From assembly GCF_000821065.1 (NCBI RefSeq), contig NZ_CDGG01000001.1:1612001-1676000 (forward strand): DNA of 64,000 nucleotides. Reading direction: 5' to 3'. This DNA comes from Oceanobacillus oncorhynchi. GTDB taxonomy: Bacteria; Bacillota; Bacilli; Bacillales; Amphibacillaceae. Both the position numbers and the translations under genes were made by a program. The notes beneath the pieces are model-generated. The model searched no databases. It worked only from the letters and a program-made list of their open reading frames with translations, and was not told where the DNA came from. How positions within the stretch are numbered: position 1 is the first letter of the stretch; each line of letters begins with the position of its first letter. This document shows positions 52,552 through 61,052 of this stretch, in pieces.

Positions 52552-53889
52552 ATGAGTGGGAAAAACGAAAAAAGTATTGAAAAAGATGAAGCACTTCAGC
52601 CAGTTCCAAATAACCAGCGACAACATTGGATTACCCCCGCGATGATTTTTGGAGGACTAGAGTTTACGATACCTGTACTAATGGTCGGGGCAACATTAGC
52701 GGGGAGTTTTGGTCTTGGTAAAATCTTTTTGCTCTTAATCATTGCTTTGTTCGGTATCCAATGGATTGGTAATACATTGCAAGGTTATATGGGTGCGAAG
52801 ACTGGCCGCTCTTCATCTGTGATTGCTCGTACTAGTTTTGGAGCTATGCAAGCACGTTTTATCGTTGGGTTGACTATTTTTGTTGTTTCGCTTGGCTGGT
52901 GGGCTGTACAAACTTCGGTTGCTGGAAATGCAATTTCTGTAATGTTAGGAATAGATTATACCCAACAATGGGGATTGTGGGCAATAATAACTGTAGTAGC
53001 AGGATTACTTTTTGCAATCCCTTCCATTATCGGTTATAACTCAATGAAGTGGACCGATTACATTGCAGTTCCGGCTGGTTTACTTCTAATTGGGGGAGGT
53101 ATTTATTTTGCATTAAAAAATACTGGGTGGGAAACAATTGCGAATTGGAGCCCGGAACCATCCATGGGAATTTTAGCAGCAATCAGTCTTATTATTGGTG
53201 CTAATGTATCCCAGTGGGTTATTGCTTCAGATTATACCAGATATGCAAAACCAACTATTAAAGACAATGTACTAATTCCAGCAGGTATTGTTCTAGTAGG
53301 TTTTCCTTTATTTATTGTTGGAGCTGTTATGTCTGTAGGTGTAGGGGATGCTGACATCGTTAATGTAATGATGAATTTAGGTTTTCCGGTTTGGGGATTT
53401 TTTATATTATGGTTTGCAACATGGACGAGTCAACTAGTAAACAATTACAGCATGGGGTTGGCGTTATCTAATATGTTAAATGTCAATTCAAATAAAGGAA
53501 GAGCGCTGCTAACATTAGCTGGAACTTTTATTGCTATTATTGTAGCATTAGCAGGAATACTAGATTACTTTATGGATTTTTTATATTTAACAGCATTGAT
53601 TTATCCAGCCGTAGCGGGCATTATGATGGTCGATTTTTTCCTCATTAGAAAACGTACATGGCAGGACAATAGCGGATGGAACTGGATGGCAACAATTGCC
53701 TTAGCGGCTGGTACGGCGCTGGGTTATGTAACACAATATGTTGTAACTTTTGGACTTCCTGCAGTTCAATCATTAATTGCTTCCGGTGTTGTATACTATG
53801 CAGCGATGAAAATAAAAGCAAAGATAGCACCAGATCAATTTACTGGTACAGCAGCAAATGATTATGAATTGGAAGCAGACGTTAAGTAA
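52552..53889 (+). CDS. NCS1-family permease (cytosine/hydantoin/purine type)
   Basis: The protein has 445 residues. ATG 52552 was chosen with AAGGAAGTG upstream. Twelve hydrophobic helices with the NCS1 layout are present: a hydrophilic N-terminus, a GGLEFTIPVLMVGATLAGSFG first helix, and SSVIARTSFGAMQARF then FVVSLGWWAVQTSVAGNAIS with the ligand-stacking Trp residues. The TSQLVNNYSMGLALSNML helix lies near 305. NCS1 transporters take up nucleobases, hydantoins, allantoin or thiamine with Na+ or H+. Beside HyuAB, import of a hydantoin or cyclic ureide is the most likely role. Confidence 0.92.
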   Translation: MSGKNEKSIEKDEALQPVPNNQRQHWITPAMIFGGLEFTIPVLMVGATLAGSFGLGKIFLLLIIALFGIQWIGNTLQGYMGAKTGRSSSVIARTSFGAMQARFIVGLTIFVVSLGWWAVQTSVAGNAISVMLGIDYTQQWGLWAIITVVAGLLFAIPSIIGYNSMKWTDYIAVPAGLLLIGGGIYFALKNTGWETIANWSPEPSMGILAAISLIIGANVSQWVIASDYTRYAKPTIKDNVLIPAGIVLVGFPLFIVGAVMSVGVGDADIVNVMMNLGFPVWGFFILWFATWTSQLVNNYSMGLALSNMLNVNSNKGRALLTLAGTFIAIIVALAGILDYFMDFLYLTALIYPAVAGIMMVDFFLIRKRTWQDNSGWNWMATIALAAGTALGYVTQYVVTFGLPAVQSLIASGVVYYAAMKIKAKIAPDQFTGTAANDYELEADVK

Positions 53890-53937
53890 ATTAATAATGC
53901 TTTTAAAGCATAAGACATGTAATGCCAATTACAATAT

Positions 53938-53981
53938 AAAATCCTATATTAATAATGGTTTTAGCATTAATATAGGATTTT
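53938..53981 (+). terminator. Terminator of the hyu cluster
   Basis: Perfect 16-bp arms, AAAATCCTATATTAAT (53938-53953) and ATTAATATAGGATTTT (53966-53981), have a 12-base loop. It ends the operon starting at 47717 and can also serve the convergent peptidase gene. Confidence 0.85.
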
Positions 53982-54050
53982 CGTCTTTATAGCCTGCTTG
54001 TTTATTTTATTTGGGTTTCTTATATTTATTTGTACAGAAGGTTATTTACT

Positions 54051-55157
54051 CTATAGTACCTGAAGCTCTCTAGGAAACGAAGTTAATAATTCAGCGTCAC
54101 CAACCTCATTTATATAAACTTCATCTTCAATACGAACTCCACCATAATCAGGTATGTATATTCCAGGCTCGATTGTAAATAGTAAGCCATTTGCTGCTAT
54201 TTGATTATTATTTTCATGGATAGATGGTTCTTCATGTAATTCGATACCAAGGCCGTGCCCTACACGATTGTTAAAATAGTCTCCATAACCATTTTCTTTT
54301 ATGACATCCCTTGCTTCCATATCAAATGTTTTTAATGGGACTCCACTTTTTACAGCATTTACACCGGCCTGATTAGATTGGAGAACAATGTTATAGATGT
54401 CTTTCTGTTTGTCTGAAGCCTCTTCAATAATAAAAGTCCTGGTAATATCTGAACAATATCCCGCTTTTGTTAAGACACCAAAATCAATTAATAAGAAATC
54501 CCCCTTTTTAAATTCACGTTCACCAGGAGTCCCGTGGGGTAATGCGGCCCTTTCACCGGCTAGAACAATTGTTGGAAAAGATGGACCAACTGCACCAAAA
54601 CTCTTCATTAAATACTCTAGTTCTGCGGCTAGTTCTAATTCTGTCATGCCGACGTGCACTTTTTTAATCCCTTCAGATAGTACTTTCTCAATAATATCAA
54701 CAGCTTGTTGTAAATATATAATTTCGTTTCTTGATTTTATAAGTCGTTGCTTATTGATATCGGATTGAATATCAATATACGAAGCATCTGTGAAGGCAGC
54801 TTGTAATTGATTATGTTGAAACATGCTGACCACTTTCATCTCTAAACCAATACATTTCACATTTGAACTGAGCTTGCTTTTAAGTTTGGAAAAGGGACTC
54901 TCTTCATCAGAAATTGGAATGATATTTTTCACAAAGGATTCTGCACCAGCTATCTCTTTGTCTAATGCGGGAACAAACAAAGTGAATTTGTTGTTGCGGC
55001 AATCAATAATTAATGCCATAAAACGTTCATGCGGATCGGAATTGAACCCAGTGAAATAGAAAACATTTGCTGGTGAAGTGATCAAAGCGATATCAATGTT
55101 CTTTTCGTTTAAGTGTTCCAGTAAAGTTTGTAATCTTGTTTGATAGTCAATAATCAT
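54051..55157 (-). CDS. M24-family metallopeptidase (Xaa-Pro aminopeptidase/dipeptidase type)
   Basis: The protein has 368 residues and GGAGG upstream of the ATG. The N-terminal creatinase_N domain (~1-130) is followed by the pita-bread catalytic domain. All five metal ligands are seen: Asp in LLIDFGVLTKAG and CSDITRTF, His in GHGLGIELHEEP, Glu in FTIEPGIYIP and RIEDEVYIN. True creatinases lack these ligands, so this should be a peptidase. The family cleaves bonds to proline or hydroxyproline. Next to the proline racemase cluster it may supply imino acids from peptides. Confidence 0.92.
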   Translation of the reverse strand: MIIDYQTRLQTLLEHLNEKNIDIALITSPANVFYFTGFNSDPHERFMALIIDCRNNKFTLFVPALDKEIAGAESFVKNIIPISDEESPFSKLKSKLSSNVKCIGLEMKVVSMFQHNQLQAAFTDASYIDIQSDINKQRLIKSRNEIIYLQQAVDIIEKVLSEGIKKVHVGMTELELAAELEYLMKSFGAVGPSFPTIVLAGERAALPHGTPGEREFKKGDFLLIDFGVLTKAGYCSDITRTFIIEEASDKQKDIYNIVLQSNQAGVNAVKSGVPLKTFDMEARDVIKENGYGDYFNNRVGHGLGIELHEEPSIHENNNQIAANGLLFTIEPGIYIPDYGGVRIEDEVYINEVGDAELLTSFPRELQVL

Positions 55158-55647
55158 CTTTTAAACCTCCATTTTTGTTATATTATATTGCATGTGTTTA
55201 TGATCAAATAATCCATTGGGATATTTGAAAAAAGGTATCGTAAATTCCCATAGAGGTAAAATTTATCAAAGTTATGATATTGTAATGACACAATCTATTT
55301 TTTACTATAGCATTATGTTAGTATTTTGAAAATTAATTCGGTTTTATAGAGGATATAATTATTTTGATTTTGATATTTTGAAAAGGACACAGAATAATTC
55401 TTGTTAAATTCCTTTTGAGTCACCTTTTGTTTGGTTTGAAATAAAATGGAGAGCCTGAAATTTTATAAAATAATGTATGGTATTTATCTGCATAATAGGT
55501 AAAAGCGCAATCATTTTTTCACGGTGAGTGAAAAAATGATTGCTTTTTATGTATTCATAGACTATCCTGTTAATTAACAGAATATTTAATCTGGAGATTG
55601 CTATATTTTGAGGTTAAATAAATCTATATTAAGGGAGATGTTTGTGT
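55158..55647. other. 490-base intergenic region with an orphan terminator
   Basis: No protein gene is seen. The region between the divergent peptidase and aldehyde dehydrogenase genes is very AT-rich and contains one strong hairpin terminator at 55507-55543. That hairpin is not preceded by any gene on the plus strand. Confidence 0.5.
55503..55549. terminator. Orphan intrinsic terminator
   Basis: GCAATCATTTTTTCAC (55507-55522) and GTGAAAAAATGATTGC (55528-55543) form a perfect 16-bp stem with a 5-base loop and TTTTTAT after it. It stands ~100 bases before the aldehyde dehydrogenase start, so it may attenuate that gene or end a small RNA. Confidence 0.75.
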
Positions 55648-57132
55648 ATGTCACTAGATACGTTGAAACCAAAAGTGAAAGCGTTTTTAGAAGAGGTGAA
55701 TGGGTTCTATATTAATGGTCAATATGTTACAGCACAGAACGGTCAAACATTTGACGTTTTGAACCCGGCAACGGAGGAAGTGATTGCAAAAGTAAGCCAA
55801 GCAGATGAATCCGATCTTGATTTGGCTGTTCAAGCAGCTCGTAAAGCTTTTGATGAAGGGCAATGGACCAAGATGGAGGCTGCCGAGCGTTCCCGTATAA
55901 TTTATAAATTTGCAGACTTATTAGAGGAGCATAAAGAAGAACTTGCCCAATTAGAGTCTCTTGATAACGGCAAGCCTTATCAGCAAGCTTTGGAAGATGA
56001 TATAGAAGGGACGATTGAGCATTTTAGATATTATGCAGGTTGGGCAACAAAAATCTTTGGAAAGACAACAAACGTTTCACCGGAATATGCTACGTATACA
56101 GTTCACGAGCCTGTTGGTGTAGTAGCGCAGATTATTCCATGGAACTATCCTTTGCTAATGGCTGCTTGGAAGCTGGGTTCAGCACTTGCAGCAGGGTGTA
56201 CGGTTGTTTTAAAACCTGCAGAAGATACACCATTATCCATTTTATATGCAGCGAAGTTATTTAAAGAAGCTGGTTTTCCGGATGGTGTAGTCAATATTGT
56301 TTCCGGGCCGGGGAGTGTTGTTGGAAATGCTTTGGTAACACATCCTCAAGTGAACAAAGTTGCGTTCACCGGCTCCACAGAAACTGGTAAGGAAATTATG
56401 AGAAAAGCAGCAGATGATGTGAAGGCGGTCACTTTAGAACTTGGAGGGAAATCTCCAGCTATTGTTTTAGAGGATGCTGATTTAGAAACAACATTAGATG
56501 GTGTTTTTGATGGTACGATGTATAATCACGGTCAAAATTGCAGTGCAACTACCCGTATTTTTGTGCATCGAAGTTTGTATGATGAAGTACTGGATAAGCT
56601 CAAGAAAAAAGCTGAAGAAACGGTCGTTGGCCCTGGGTTAGACAGTGCTACGGATATGGGGCCGCTTGTATCTGAAAAACAAATGAATACTGTTTTAGGG
56701 TATATTGAAAAAGGAAAGGAAGAAGGTGCGCGGCTTATTACTGGCGGTAAGCGTACAGGGGATCAAGGATATTTTGTAGAACCGACTATCTTTGCGGACG
56801 TAAAAGATCATATGTCGATTGCAAGAGAAGAAATATTTGGCCCTGTTATGTCAGTATTTGTCTTCGATGAAGTGGAAGAAGTGATCCAGCGGGCTAATGA
56901 TAGTGAGTATGGTTTAGCTGCAAGTGTATGGACGGAAAATATTAAAAAAGGGCATTATATTGCTTCTAAGTTAGAATCAGGAACTGTCTGGGTGAATGAT
57001 TTTGGTCTTGAATTGGAAACCATGCCGTTTGGCGGTTACAAACATTCCGGTATAGGCCGAGAGATGGGTGGAGATTACGGCATCTCCAACTATGTAGAAG
57101 TGAAAAGTATCTTTGTTAATATGAAGCAATAA
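55648..57132 (+). CDS. NAD(P)-dependent aldehyde dehydrogenase
   Basis: The protein has 494 residues from ATG 55648 behind AAGGGAGATG. The catalytic residues are Glu264 in VTLELGGKSPAIV and Cys298 in NHGQNCSATTRIFV. The cofactor site PWNYPLLMAAWKLGSALAAG and KPAEDTPLS are also clear, as is the C-terminal GGYKHSGIGREMGG. The enzyme belongs to the DhaS/betaine aldehyde dehydrogenase-like group and oxidises a medium-size aldehyde to the acid. In this setting alpha-ketoglutarate semialdehyde from hydroxyproline is one candidate, but a polyamine-type aldehyde is equally possible given the PuuR-like regulator that follows. Confidence 0.92.
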   Translation: MSLDTLKPKVKAFLEEVNGFYINGQYVTAQNGQTFDVLNPATEEVIAKVSQADESDLDLAVQAARKAFDEGQWTKMEAAERSRIIYKFADLLEEHKEELAQLESLDNGKPYQQALEDDIEGTIEHFRYYAGWATKIFGKTTNVSPEYATYTVHEPVGVVAQIIPWNYPLLMAAWKLGSALAAGCTVVLKPAEDTPLSILYAAKLFKEAGFPDGVVNIVSGPGSVVGNALVTHPQVNKVAFTGSTETGKEIMRKAADDVKAVTLELGGKSPAIVLEDADLETTLDGVFDGTMYNHGQNCSATTRIFVHRSLYDEVLDKLKKKAEETVVGPGLDSATDMGPLVSEKQMNTVLGYIEKGKEEGARLITGGKRTGDQGYFVEPTIFADVKDHMSIAREEIFGPVMSVFVFDEVEEVIQRANDSEYGLAASVWTENIKKGHYIASKLESGTVWVNDFGLELETMPFGGYKHSGIGREMGGDYGISNYVEVKSIFVNMKQ

Positions 57133-57151
57133 TAACTAAGAGGTGACGTGG

Positions 57152-57679
57152 ATGGATGAGTTATTAGGCAGTGAACTAAAAAAAGTACGTAAGAGCAGGC
57201 AGCTGACCTTACAACAATTGAGTGACCGAAGTGGTCTGTCTGTGAGCTTTTTATCCCAGATAGAAAGGGGACTGCGAACACTTACATTTACATCCCTTAA
57301 AAAAATCTGTGAGGCATTAGATGTCAATGTGAATTTCTTTTTCGATAATGGAGATTCCAGCTTTGTAAAAAAAGAGAAAACCTCGTATAAAAATACTGGT
57401 AACTTTTCCTATAAAAGCTTAGTTGGAAAAATGAAACATCCGGATTTCATTCCTGCACGGATTGACTTGGAAGCAGGGGAATATCAACAAATCCCTTATA
57501 CGCATAGCGGACAAGAATTTGTATATGTATTATCCGGCCAGTTAGAAGTTGAAATTGAAGGTGTCAAAGAAACGCTGTATAGCAATGAGTCTATCCATAT
57601 AGATTCTAGTATGGCACATCATTGGTATAATGCTACAGATGAGACGACGAAGCTGCTTCTCGTCTCATCCACTAAATGA
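57152..57679 (+). CDS. XRE-cupin transcriptional regulator
   Basis: The protein has 175 residues from ATG 57152 with AGAGGTG upstream; the GTG at 57143 lies in the ribosome site. The HTH (~8-60) reads RQLTLQQLSDRSGLSVSFLSQIERG, and the cupin domain (~100-172) has YTHSGQEFVYVLSGQLEV and IHIDSSMAHHWYNA. It is a paralogue of the regulator at 47717; the two share the SVSFLSQIERG helix exactly. It lies 19 bases after the aldehyde dehydrogenase gene and most likely controls it. Confidence 0.92.
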   Translation: MDELLGSELKKVRKSRQLTLQQLSDRSGLSVSFLSQIERGLRTLTFTSLKKICEALDVNVNFFFDNGDSSFVKKEKTSYKNTGNFSYKSLVGKMKHPDFIPARIDLEAGEYQQIPYTHSGQEFVYVLSGQLEVEIEGVKETLYSNESIHIDSSMAHHWYNATDETTKLLLVSSTK

Positions 57680-57717
57680 AAAAACGCTCTTCTCAAATTT
57701 TGAGAAGAGCGTTTTTT
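57679..57717. terminator. Bidirectional terminator
   Basis: Perfect 17-bp arms, AAAAAACGCTCTTCTCA and TGAGAAGAGCGTTTTTT, enclose AATTT-like loop bases. It terminates the regulator gene and the convergent FAD-protein operon, overlapping both stop codons. Confidence 0.92.
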
Positions 57718-58894
57718 ATACATATTGTGTCCACAAGCGCTGTAAGTTTTTTCTCCCTTGGTGCAAATCTTTATGGAAGGTTACTTTTGCATGCTGCCTT
57801 TCGTATGTTATGGCTTCCAATGTTTTTTTAGATGAAATAGTGTCTTTTATAATCTGATTTGCAGCCATTTTTCCCTGCAGCATGGCAATTTTAGCATTCT
57901 CAATGCCAGTAATATTACCGGCAACATACAAATTCTCTATTTCTGTTTCCATCGTTTCGTTATGCAGAGGTACATATCCGCCTAACGACTCCATATAAAT
58001 ATGTTTCAGATTCAATAAGGATGTTACTTCATTGACTGGCGATAAACCGTCAGAGATGCATACAAAATCACATGCTATTTCTTTTTCTGTCCCCTCTATA
58101 AGCACACCCGAGGCATTCGTTTTTTGAATGGTTACGGATTCCACTTCATGCTGCCCGTTTATTCTTATTACCCTTTCTTTGATGGAGATAGGTAATCCAA
58201 GCGCATGGACTCCTTTTTTAGGGAAAAATTGTAATGCCAGCTGCTGGAGTGGAGTCACTTTTCCAGCTATTTTTGAACCTGTTGAAAAGAATGTAGATGG
58301 AGCAGAATTTCCTAAAGATATCAGCGTTTCCAATGCTTCCTTTGGTGTTGCTTTGTTGATTAGATTAACTGGAGGAAGACAAATTTTAGCAACATCAACA
58401 TATGCGTAACCAAGCTCTAGCGCGATGACCATGGACAATGGATTAATACCGATAATAACTCCCTTATTTCCCGGTTTCACACGCTGGAAGTTTGTCAGCA
58501 CCTGAGCAGCACCTACCGTCATTACTCCTGGCAAATCCCAGCCTGGAAGCGGAGTCGATTTTTCTTTTCCGCCGGTCGCAACAATCAGGTGCTCTGATTG
58601 GAAATGGCCGGACGTTGTATAGATATCGAAGCCTTGATTACTATGTTCTACGTTATACACTGATGTTCCAAGCTTAAAGTTCACCTTTTCAGAGACTTCA
58701 TTATAAAGTTTCCGGGCAACTTCCATTCCATTCCACCATTCTCCTTTTGTTTCCTCATATAGCTGCCCAAGCAATCTGCCGCCATAATGATAATATTCAT
58801 CGATAAGGAGTACATTTTGCTTTTCTTGCAGGACTTGGGCAGCCGTTAATCCGGCAGGGCCGGCACCGATAATAATAGTATCAAAGTGATTCAT
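57716..58894 (-). CDS. FAD/NAD(P)-binding oxidoreductase subunit (HcnB/opine oxidase-like)
   Basis: The protein has 392 residues from ATG 58894, eight bases after GGAGGG. The Rossmann motif at the N-terminus is TIIIGAGPAGLTAAQVL; a second nucleotide-binding stretch is ATGGKEKSTPLPGWDLPGVMTVGAAQ and VIIGINPLSMVIALE. The C-terminus has YVAGNITGIENAKIAMLQGKMAA. This is the FAD alpha-type subunit of multi-subunit dye-linked amino acid dehydrogenases (D-hydroxyproline dehydrogenase, opine oxidase, hydrogen cyanide synthase group). It overlaps the [2Fe-2S] gene upstream by 14 bases and forms the end of a sigma-54 operon. Confidence 0.88.
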   Translation of the reverse strand: MNHFDTIIIGAGPAGLTAAQVLQEKQNVLLIDEYYHYGGRLLGQLYEETKGEWWNGMEVARKLYNEVSEKVNFKLGTSVYNVEHSNQGFDIYTTSGHFQSEHLIVATGGKEKSTPLPGWDLPGVMTVGAAQVLTNFQRVKPGNKGVIIGINPLSMVIALELGYAYVDVAKICLPPVNLINKATPKEALETLISLGNSAPSTFFSTGSKIAGKVTPLQQLALQFFPKKGVHALGLPISIKERVIRINGQHEVESVTIQKTNASGVLIEGTEKEIACDFVCISDGLSPVNEVTSLLNLKHIYMESLGGYVPLHNETMETEIENLYVAGNITGIENAKIAMLQGKMAANQIIKDTISSKKTLEAITYERQHAKVTFHKDLHQGRKNLQRLWTQYV

Positions 58895-59219
58895 GGGAAT
58901 GCCCTCCTTTGACCAGGTGAGGCAATTCCTTCTGCTGTTCAATCACCATATCTTTATGGATTGGAGTGAGGCAGGCCCGTTGATTACGTTTCCCTTCCAC
59001 AATTACCCTGCATTCGGAGCAGTGTCCGATATTACAGTACAGTCCCCGTGGTTTGCCATCTTTTTCATGGTATCTGAGCGTTCTGATATTATTAGCGAGA
59101 AGCGCTGCTGTGATACTTTCCCCCTCAGCTCCATAATACGTTTGACCGTTCCATTGAAAAGGAATTAGTGTCTGCTCTTTTTTTTCTAAGATTTTATGAT
59201 CTGTAATTCTTCCTGTCAC
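58881..59219 (-). CDS. [2Fe-2S] ferredoxin-like subunit (HcnA/SoxA N-terminal type)
   Basis: The protein has 112 residues; the GTG start at 59219 overlaps the previous stop by four bases, with GGGGGTG upstream. The cysteines lie in GLYCNIGHCSECRVIVEG and NQRACLTPI, the plant-type [2Fe-2S] pattern of the small subunit of sarcosine-oxidase-like and hydroxyproline dehydrogenase complexes. It should pass electrons between the FAD subunits and the next carrier. It is translationally coupled on both sides. Confidence 0.9.
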   Translation of the reverse strand: MTGRITDHKILEKKEQTLIPFQWNGQTYYGAEGESITAALLANNIRTLRYHEKDGKPRGLYCNIGHCSECRVIVEGKRNQRACLTPIHKDMVIEQQKELPHLVKGGHSHESL

Positions 59220-59491
59220 GATTCCACACCCCCTGAAATTTCCTCAAACGAAACAGTCCGAATAGGAGACTGGGATTTCAGGTTGATATAAGAAGGAGTC
59301 TGTGTATTTTTATCCTGAGTCAGCTGATCTAAAAAATGTCCGCATGTCCTGGAGTTACAAAAGCCCATACCAGCTCGGGATTTCAGTTTTAATTCTCTCG
59401 AGTTTGCTGCTCCTTTCTCTAATATTTCAAGCATTTCGGAGTAGTATATATTTTCACAGCGACATACTATAAAATCATCTTGTTTTTTCAT
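59216..59491 (-). CDS. BFD-like [2Fe-2S] protein
   Basis: The protein has 91 residues from ATG 59491 behind GAGGTGATT. Four cysteines in CRC (residues ~9-11) and CNSRTC (~45-50) have the BFD (bacterioferritin-associated ferredoxin) spacing. In related multi-subunit dehydrogenases this domain is often fused to the FAD subunit; here it is a separate gene and the first of the operon. The operon is led by a sigma-54-type promoter just upstream. Confidence 0.85.
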   Translation of the reverse strand: MKKQDDFIVCRCENIYYSEMLEILEKGAANSRELKLKSRAGMGFCNSRTCGHFLDQLTQDKNTQTPSYINLKSQSPIRTVSFEEISGGVES

Positions 59492-59526
59492 TCGAATCAC
59501 CTCAAAGGATATTTGTTTATAAACAA

Positions 59527-59542
59527 GAAAAAAGTGTGCCAA
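59527..59542 (-). promoter_or_regulatory. Sigma-54 (-24/-12) promoter for the minus-strand operon
   Basis: On the minus strand the sequence reads TTGGCACACTTTTTTC: TGGCAC, five bases, then TTTC, against the consensus TGGCAC-N5-TTGC. The invariant GG and the final C are kept at the right 10-base spacing. It lies about 36 bases before the BFD-like gene start and just downstream of the activator stop. Confidence 0.7.
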
Positions 59543-59543
59543 T

Positions 59544-60911
59544 TTAGAATTGGAATTTACGCATTTTTGAATATAACGTAGGTCTGCTGATACCGAGATC
59601 ATGACTGGATTTTTCAATGTTATGATCATTTTGATCGACGATATATTTAATATATTCTGCTTCCACCTTATGGATATAGTCTTTCAGATTTAAATTCTCT
59701 GATAGATTTGGTACAGACAGGGTCTTATCTGACTGCCCTACTTCCACCAAATACTGGTCAAAGATATTATTATTTAATTGATCCTCATTAGAAAAAATAA
59801 CTAATCGTTCAGCAACATTGATTAATTCTCTAACATTTCCAGGCCAGTGATAGCTTCTTAGGTTGTTTAAAAGTGAATGATCTGCATAACGGAGCTCTGT
59901 CTGGTATTTCTTCGATAAGTGATAAAGATAATAATAGAATAAGGATTCAATGTCATCCGGCCGTTCTCTTAAAGGAGGTATGTGGATATTAAGGACATTA
60001 ATCCGGTACAGCAAATCGGAACGGAAATCATCAGAATTCAGTAACTCAGAAATTGATTTGTTTGTAGCTGAAACCAACCGGAAATGGGTGGAAACTTCTT
60101 TTTTACCGCCTAATCTGAAGTATTTTCTTTCTTGTAATACCCGCAGAAATTTCACTTGCATGTCCAACGGCATATCCCCGATTTCATCAAGAAAAAGTGT
60201 GCCGTCTTTGGCAAGTTCGAGCTTCCCCTTGTTTCCTTCTTTATTTGCTCCTGTAAAAGCTCCTTTTTCGTAACCAAATAATTCTGCCTCAAATAAATGC
60301 TTCGGAATTGCACCACAGTTAATAGGAATAAATTCACCGGAAGTTTCACTGCTGTTATGAATAGATTGTGCAAATAGTTCTTTACCTACACCAGTTTCTC
60401 CAGTAATTAAAATATTGGCATTTGTCTTTGCAGCCCGTTTTATCTGGTTTTTTAAATTTTCCATGATCGAGCTTTTAAAAATAATATTTTTAAAATGTTC
60501 CTCATTCTTCAATTGTTTGACATTATCGGTAAGGAAGCTTACCTGATTTTTGAGTTGTTCGATTTCTTCCTCCTGGCGTTTTTGTTCTGTCACATCAATT
60601 TCTGAAACAATGGCACCTTCAACTTTGCCTTCAATAATAATCGGAACAGATTTGAGATTCACATAAATACTTTTCGTAGCCATGTGCTGCTTCTTCTCAA
60701 TGACTTCATTGTTTCGTAATGTTTGTAAAATCGCCAATTTGTCTTCTGCGAAAATTTCTTTAATATCCTTTCCAATCACCTCGCTTTTCTCCATGTTAAA
60801 TATTTCTGAAGCTCTGTCGCTCCAGTAAATGACTTTTTCGTGTTTATCAATAATCGTAAAAGAATGGTTATAAAAATTAATCAGCTCTTCAATAATAGAA
60901 TGTTCTAACAT
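59544..60911 (-). CDS. Sigma-54-dependent activator, PAS-AAA+-HTH
   Basis: The protein has 455 residues. An N-terminal PAS domain (~10-110, with FTIIDKHEKVIYWSDRASEIF) and a coiled coil precede the AAA+ domain (~145-370). The AAA+ domain has Walker A ITGETGVGKELFAQ, the sigma-54 contact loop GAFTGAN, Walker B GTLFLDEIGDM and the arginine-finger region SDLLYRINVL. A Fis-type HTH closes the protein (HDLGISRPTLYSKMRKF). It is the same architecture as PrdR and RocR-like activators of amino acid use. Both flanking operons have sigma-54 promoters, so it should activate both. Confidence 0.93.
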   Translation of the reverse strand: MLEHSIIEELINFYNHSFTIIDKHEKVIYWSDRASEIFNMEKSEVIGKDIKEIFAEDKLAILQTLRNNEVIEKKQHMATKSIYVNLKSVPIIIEGKVEGAIVSEIDVTEQKRQEEEIEQLKNQVSFLTDNVKQLKNEEHFKNIIFKSSIMENLKNQIKRAAKTNANILITGETGVGKELFAQSIHNSSETSGEFIPINCGAIPKHLFEAELFGYEKGAFTGANKEGNKGKLELAKDGTLFLDEIGDMPLDMQVKFLRVLQERKYFRLGGKKEVSTHFRLVSATNKSISELLNSDDFRSDLLYRINVLNIHIPPLRERPDDIESLFYYYLYHLSKKYQTELRYADHSLLNNLRSYHWPGNVRELINVAERLVIFSNEDQLNNNIFDQYLVEVGQSDKTLSVPNLSENLNLKDYIHKVEAEYIKYIVDQNDHNIEKSSHDLGISRPTLYSKMRKFQF

Positions 60912-61005
60912 ATGTATAATCCCCTTTAGTGTTAAATTTATAATAATAATTATATTTTTCTTTACACATTATTTCAAATTTTATTTATTTTACGATGGGT
61001 GAAGT

Positions 61006-61020
61006 TGGCACGTTTTTTTC
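61006..61020 (+). promoter_or_regulatory. Sigma-54 (-24/-12) promoter for the plus-strand operon
   Basis: TTGGCACGTTTTTTTC matches TGGCAC-N5-TTGC except for one T, and differs from the minus-strand promoter at 59527-59542 only within the spacer. Expected transcription starts about 12 bases downstream, leaving a short leader before the TTG start at 61053. Confidence 0.7.
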
Positions 61021-61052
61021 TTAGTATTTTATAAAGGAAGGAGGGAGCAATT

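Noticed and set aside
54051..55157. Possible creatinase, considered because of the nearby hydantoinase genes
   Set aside because: All five metal ligands of metallopeptidases are present, and creatinases lack them.
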